From an uncultured Dehalococcoidia bacterium (GTDB lineage Bacteria > Chloroflexota > Dehalococcoidia > Bin125): 64,000 nucleotides of DNA. The notes under the pieces are model-generated. The model was not told the DNA's origin. It was given only the letters and a program-made list of their open reading frames with translations, and did no database searches. Positions within the stretch are counted from its first letter, which is position 1, and the number at the start of each line of letters is the position of its first letter. A program made the position numbers and the translations under genes. Positions 59,861 through 64,000 of this stretch are shown in pieces. The stretch is from NCBI GenBank assembly GCA_958295515.1, contig CATQGW010000001.1, positions 186,001 to 250,000 on the forward strand. Direction: 5' to 3'.

Positions 59861-61090
59861 ATGACGAGCGAGATCACGGTGGGCGGCACGGGCATTTCGA
59901 TCGACGCCTTGCAACGGCTCGATCAGCATCTGCTGACGCGCTACATCGAAGCGGAGAAGATCGCGGGCTGCCTGACGCTGATCGCGCGGCGCGGGGAGCT
60001 GGCGCACCTTTCGGCGATGGGGATGATGGACCGCGAGCGCGGCCTGCCGATGGCGGAGGACACGATCTTCCGCATCTACTCGATGACCAAGCCGATCACT
60101 TCGGTGGCGTTGATGATGCTGTTCGAGCGCGGCGCGTTCCAGCTTTCGGATCCGGTGGCGCGCTTTATTCCGCAGTGGGCGGAGCTACAGGTGATGACCG
60201 GCGGGGAGTATCCCGATTACGCGACCGCGCCGCCTGAGCGCCCGATGACGATCCGCGACCTGCTCTCTCACCAGTCCGGGCTGACTTACGGGTTTATGGA
60301 GGGCCCGCTGGAGGCCGGTTACTTCAAACACAAGGTGTACCAGGCGGGCACGATGCGCGGGCGCGACCTGCAATCGATGATCGACCGCCTCGCCGAGCTG
60401 CCGCTCAAGTTCTCGCCGGGCGACAACTGGAACTACGGCGTGTCGACCGATGTCTGCGGTTATCTCGTGCAGGAGATTTCCGGGCGGCGTTTCGACGAGT
60501 ATCTGCGGGAGGAAATCTTCGAGCCGCTCGGTATGGAGGATACCGGCTTTTACGTGCCGGCCGAAAAGCAGCACCGCCTGGCGGCCAACTACGAACGCGG
60601 CGCGGACAAGCAGCTGCGCCCGCTCGATATCTTCGGCGCCGGCGAGTACTTCGAGGAGCCGACCTTCCTGTCGGGCGGCGGCGGGCTCGTCTCGACCGCG
60701 CAGGATTACCAACGGTTCTGCCAGATGCTGTTGAACGGTGGTCAGCTGGACGGAGTGCGCATCCTCGGTCCGAAGACGATCGAGCTGATGACGATGAATC
60801 ATCTACCCGATGACGATGAGCTCAGCGCTCGCGCGCTGGGCACCTGGAGCGAAACGGCCAACGACGGGGTGGGCTTCGGGCTTGGTTTCGCCGTACTGCT
60901 GGATCTGCCGCGCACGCAAAACGTCGGTTCCGTAGGGGAGTACTACTGGGGCGGGGCGGCGAGTACGATTTTCTGGATTGATCCGGCTGAGGAGTTGATC
61001 GCGATCTTCATGACGCAGTTCATGCCGAGCGGGACGTTCAATTTCCGGGGGCAGATTAAGCAGCTGCTGTATCCGGGGTTGGTGGGGTGA
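59861..61090 (+). CDS. Serine beta-lactamase-like hydrolase (class C/family VIII esterase type)
   Basis: 409 residues, penicillin-binding/beta-lactamase fold without a signal peptide. The Ser-x-x-Lys motif is SMTK (IYSMTKPITS), the Tyr motif is NYGVSTDVCG, and a WGGAAST in place of the Lys-Thr-Gly box is typical of family VIII esterases such as EstB. HQSGLTYGF is the usual loop after TIRDLLSH. Cytoplasmic location and the adjacent esterase array favour an ester hydrolase rather than antibiotic resistance. ATG start, weak SD (GGAACGC). Confidence 0.88.
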   Translation: MTSEITVGGTGISIDALQRLDQHLLTRYIEAEKIAGCLTLIARRGELAHLSAMGMMDRERGLPMAEDTIFRIYSMTKPITSVALMMLFERGAFQLSDPVARFIPQWAELQVMTGGEYPDYATAPPERPMTIRDLLSHQSGLTYGFMEGPLEAGYFKHKVYQAGTMRGRDLQSMIDRLAELPLKFSPGDNWNYGVSTDVCGYLVQEISGRRFDEYLREEIFEPLGMEDTGFYVPAEKQHRLAANYERGADKQLRPLDIFGAGEYFEEPTFLSGGGGLVSTAQDYQRFCQMLLNGGQLDGVRILGPKTIELMTMNHLPDDDELSARALGTWSETANDGVGFGLGFAVLLDLPRTQNVGSVGEYYWGGAASTIFWIDPAEELIAIFMTQFMPSGTFNFRGQIKQLLYPGLVG

Positions 61091-61153
61091 GTGCATCAGT
61101 CACCTGCTAAACTGGGTGCCGCGCGCGATGCGGCAAGGCACAGGAGGCGAGAG

Positions 61154-64000
61154 ATGTCGGTGTTGGACGGAATGGCTCAAGGGAGCGATCGGATGGCTGA
61201 GTACCAGCGCGTCGCGTCGGAAGCGAGCCTCAGCTTGAGGAGGAAGACCAAGAAGCTGGAAGCGCTGACCGCCGTTCTCTCGCCCGTGGAGTCTGTGCTG
61301 GCGCTTTCGGCTGGAACCGCCGACGGCAACGTTCGCGAAAACTTGCTCGCCCTAACCGACCGTCGCATCTTGATCCTCAAAGACGACCCCGGCGAGGCGG
61401 TCTCTCTGGATCTGGGGCGAGTGATGCAGATCACGGCCAAGAGGGGGATGGGCTCCGGTCGGATCGACATCCTTCTGCGAGACATGAGGATGAAAATCTC
61501 AGCCGCGCACAATGACAGCGTCGTGCTGTTTGCGCGGCGAGCAGAGGAAGCACGACGGAATCGAATGGAGGATGAACTCGCAGCCGCTGTGCATCCGGAT
61601 CCAAGCATCGGTCCGGACCAGGCGAACCCAGATCTGCCTCAGAACGCTTATGCCACCGTCCCGCCTCCTCAAGATCACGAGAGGCTTGAAGTCGCAGCGC
61701 CAGCACTTAGCCAGCTTGAGGAGTCAGGCGAATCAACAGATGCCTCCACGCTGGCCACAGAAGCGGCCGGCATCCGAGTCAGGTTAGACATCGCTGATGC
61801 CGAAGCCATCAGTCGACACGCCAGGGAATACGGCCTCCACGAAAAGAGCATCCGCCAGCGCATCCCGTCGCTTCTGCATGCGCTAGATCTAAATGAGGAG
61901 GTGGCGTTCTTGACCACCGGAATAGAAGCTAACAAGGACCTCCTCATCGCCTTGACCGATCGGCGCATCATCTGGTCGGACAAGGGCCTAGAACAAACCA
62001 ACGCGGTCGATCTGGCCGAACTGAGCGCTATCAGTGGGCAGACCGGCTGGAGCGGGACGGGCCGCATACTCGTCGATTTCGGCGAGCATCACCGCAAATT
62101 CGGTGTAGTCCCGAACAAGACGATCGATCCGTTCGTGGCCTTGACGCGGTACGCGGCCTCTGCACTCGAAGCGCCAGCCACAGGAGCAGCCGGCGTCCGA
62201 GTCGGGTTAGACATCGCTGATGCCGCAGCCATCAGTCGACACGCCTGGGAATACGGCCTCGGCGAAGGGACCATTCGCCAGCGCATCCCGTCGCTTCTGC
62301 ATGCGCTAGATCCAAATGAGGAGGTGGCGTTCTTGACCACCGGAGTAGAGGCCAATAAGACCGTCCTCATCGCCTTGACCGATCGGCGCATCATCTGGTC
62401 GGACAAGGACCTGGAACAAACCAACGCGATCGATCTGGTCGAACTGAGCACTATCAGTGGGCAGACCGGCCGGTTAGAGTCGGGGGATATACTCGTCGAT
62501 TTCGACTGGCATCGCCGCAAATTCGGCTGGGTTCCGAACAAGACGATCGATCCGTTCGTGTCCTTGACGCGGGACGCGGCCTCTGCACTCGAAGCACCCG
62601 CGCTCAGCCAGCTTGAGGAATCAGGCGAATCAACAGATGCCTCAACGCCGGCCACAGAAGCGGCCGGCATCCGAGTCAGGTTAGACATCGCTGATGCCGA
62701 AGCCATCAATCGACACGCCAGGGAGTACGGCATCCGCGAACGGATCATCCACCAGCGCATCCCGTCGCTTCTGCATGCGCTAGATCATCTAAATGAGGAG
62801 GTGGTGTTCTTGACCAGCGGACGACATGCTACCGGAGACGTCCTCATCGCCTTGACCGATCGGTACATCATCTGGTCGGACAAGGGCCTGGAACAAACCA
62901 ACGCGATCGATCTGGTCGAACTGAGCACTATCAGTGGGCAGACCGGCGGGTTAGGGTCGGGGCATATACTCGTCGTTTTCGACGGGCATCACCGCAAATT
63001 TGATGTAGTCCCGAATGAGACGATCGATCCGTTCGTGGCCTTGACGCGGGACGCGGCCTCTGCACTCGAAACGCCAGCCACAGGAGCGGCCGGCATCCGA
63101 TTCAGGTTAGACATCGCTGATGCCGAAGCCATCAGTCGATACGCCAGGGAATACGGCATCCAGGAAGGGACCATCCGCCAGCGCATCCCGTCGCTTCTGC
63201 ATGCGCTAGATCCAAATGAGGGGGTGGTGTTCTTGACCACCGGAGTAGAGGCCAATAAGACCGTCCTCATCGTCTTGACCGATCGGCGCATCGTCTGGTC
63301 GGACAAGGACCCACAACAAACCAACACGATCGATCTGGTCGAACTGAGCACTATCAGTGGGCAGACCGGCCGGTTAGGGTCGGGGCATATACTCGTCGAT
63401 TTCGACTGGCATCGCCGCAAATTTGATGTAGTCCCGAATGAGACGATCGATCTGTTCGTGGCCTTGACGCGGGACGCGGCCTCTGCGCTCGGAGCGCCAG
63501 CCACAGAAGCGGACCGCACAGTAACGCCATTCAAGCCAGTTGCGATCAAAGAGCTGAGCGATCAAGACCGCGCGGATGTGTACCGCCGGCTCGCGACCGA
63601 GATTGGCGACAGCAGGCTCATGACCCGAGGTGAGCTTGATCACCTGCCGACAGTCATGATGCCTGATGAACTCCTTTTGTGGTTCGCCTCAGGAGAACTA
63701 CAAAGCACTGGTAAAGAGCAACGTACGGGTGGTTTCGCGCTCGTCGCCCTCACGGATCGTCGCATCCTCATTCTCGACAAGAAGTTCCTTGCGGGTATTC
63801 AGACCATTGCCATCGATCTTGATCGTGTCAACTCGATCACTGGCGACACCGGGCTTTTTTTCGGCAATGTGAAGATCCAGGACGGCGGCGACGAACGTAA
63901 AGTTGGACTGATCAGGAACGACACAGTTCAACCATTCGTCGCTCGTGTGCAAGAGGCGATCCAACAACGAAAGCAGCACCTTCACGACCAACAAGCTGCG
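61154..64000 (+). CDS. Serial PH-like (YokE-type) domain repeat protein, open at window end
   Basis: A frame open for 949 codons from the ATG at 61154 to the window edge, with no stop. AGGAGG at 61142-61147 lies 6 nt upstream, and TGC-TAAACT at 61105-61113 is a possible extended -10. Module order: an N-terminal PH-like unit (about residues 30-135; LLALTDRRILILKDD), a Pro/Gln linker (about 150-200), four tandem repeats starting at residues 206, 347, 505 and 647, each with a helical part (DIADAEAISRHAREYG, QRIPSLLHALD) and a PH-like beta part (LIALTDRRIIWSDKG, ISGQTG, TIDPFVALTR), then a divergent C-terminal unit (ALTDRRILILDKK, INSITGDTGLFFGNVKI-like). No signal peptide or membrane helix is seen. 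G+C is lower than its neighbours. Function unknown; PH folds suggest binding, but that is inference. Confidence 0.8.
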   Translation, partial: MSVLDGMAQGSDRMAEYQRVASEASLSLRRKTKKLEALTAVLSPVESVLALSAGTADGNVRENLLALTDRRILILKDDPGEAVSLDLGRVMQITAKRGMGSGRIDILLRDMRMKISAAHNDSVVLFARRAEEARRNRMEDELAAAVHPDPSIGPDQANPDLPQNAYATVPPPQDHERLEVAAPALSQLEESGESTDASTLATEAAGIRVRLDIADAEAISRHAREYGLHEKSIRQRIPSLLHALDLNEEVAFLTTGIEANKDLLIALTDRRIIWSDKGLEQTNAVDLAELSAISGQTGWSGTGRILVDFGEHHRKFGVVPNKTIDPFVALTRYAASALEAPATGAAGVRVGLDIADAAAISRHAWEYGLGEGTIRQRIPSLLHALDPNEEVAFLTTGVEANKTVLIALTDRRIIWSDKDLEQTNAIDLVELSTISGQTGRLESGDILVDFDWHRRKFGWVPNKTIDPFVSLTRDAASALEAPALSQLEESGESTDASTPATEAAGIRVRLDIADAEAINRHAREYGIRERIIHQRIPSLLHALDHLNEEVVFLTSGRHATGDVLIALTDRYIIWSDKGLEQTNAIDLVELSTISGQTGGLGSGHILVVFDGHHRKFDVVPNETIDPFVALTRDAASALETPATGAAGIRFRLDIADAEAISRYAREYGIQEGTIRQRIPSLLHALDPNEGVVFLTTGVEANKTVLIVLTDRRIVWSDKDPQQTNTIDLVELSTISGQTGRLGSGHILVDFDWHRRKFDVVPNETIDLFVALTRDAASALGAPATEADRTVTPFKPVAIKELSDQDRADVYRRLATEIGDSRLMTRGELDHLPTVMMPDELLLWFASGELQSTGKEQRTGGFALVALTDRRILILDKKFLAGIQTIAIDLDRVNSITGDTGLFFGNVKIQDGGDERKVGLIRNDTVQPFVARVQEAIQQRKQHLHDQQAA
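61769..63514 (+). repeat. Four tandem in-frame repeats of about 423-474 bp
   Basis: Units begin at 61769, 62192, 62666 and 63092. Their lengths are 423, 474, 426 and about 423 bp. Repeats 1 and 3 are more alike (KGLEQTNA), as are 2 and 4 (VEANKTVLI, DFDWHRRKF). A 70-bp linker before repeat 1 recurs before repeat 3. This indicates that a two-repeat block of about 897 bp was duplicated. Confidence 0.92.

Noticed and set aside
59861..61090. Antibiotic-resistance beta-lactamase
   Set aside because: No signal peptide and no KTG box; WGG loop and esterase neighbours fit a family VIII esterase better.
61675..63643. Minus-strand open frames with repeated Ser/Arg sequence
   Set aside because: They are reverse shadows of the tandem PH-like repeats, whose plus-strand frame is open throughout with SD and start.

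Overview
The window is a high-GC bacterial chromosome segment with dense, short-spaced genes and almost only G/C in third codon positions. The gene content (rpoB-rpoC pair with large lineage-type insertions, CIRCE-controlled groES-groEL, a nuo cluster without nuoE/F/G, several CoA-transferase/racemase and carboxylesterase genes, many GTG starts) fits best with Chloroflexota, perhaps a Dehalococcoidia/SAR202-like lineage. That assignment is an inference from gene content; there is no rRNA in the window to confirm it.

Layout. 1-476: the start of an XRE-type regulator gene on the minus strand with a palindromic operator candidate, then the rpoB promoter and leader. 477-8805: rpoB and rpoC, overlapping by 8 bp. 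8986-14070: an acyl-CoA carboxylase carboxyltransferase, convergent groES-groEL with a CIRCE operator and strong promoter, and a ribose-phosphate pyrophosphokinase. 14316-19731: a two-gene Type III-like restriction-modification locus (res upstream of mod) whose mod gene has an internal segment of different base composition. 19882-28009: secA, an unrecognised overlapping gene, valS, and two tandem endonuclease/exonuclease/phosphatase-fold genes. 28074-29774: an alpha-methylacyl-CoA racemase-like gene and a GNAT acetyltransferase. 30024-40462: nuoA-B-C-D-H-J-K-L-M-N in one direction behind a good sigma-A promoter; nuoE, F, G and also I are absent. 40657-43461: two glutamine synthetases in tandem, one with and one without the adenylylation tyrosine. 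43862-53475: an OmpR-like regulator with a degenerate receiver, tRNA-Thr(CGT), a GYD-domain protein, a lipoprotein with an apparently dead HtrA-like protease domain, a doubled DUF2442 protein, an MMPL/RND transporter, a CRTAC1-like FG-GAP protein and a CaiB/BaiF CoA-transferase. 53592-61090: four tandem type-B carboxylesterase paralogues and a divergent serine beta-lactamase-like esterase. 61154-64000: a long open frame, still open at the window edge, that encodes serial PH-like (YokE-type) modules; four of them are recent tandem copies arranged as a duplicated pair.

Two related families of short palindromic intergenic repeats are scattered over the window, mostly at the 3' ends of genes. The core genes cover transcription, translation, folding, secretion and respiration. 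The accessory genes (restriction locus, esterase array, PH-repeat protein, dead-protease lipoprotein) sit in blocks between them. The most unusual object is the PH-repeat gene at the right edge.
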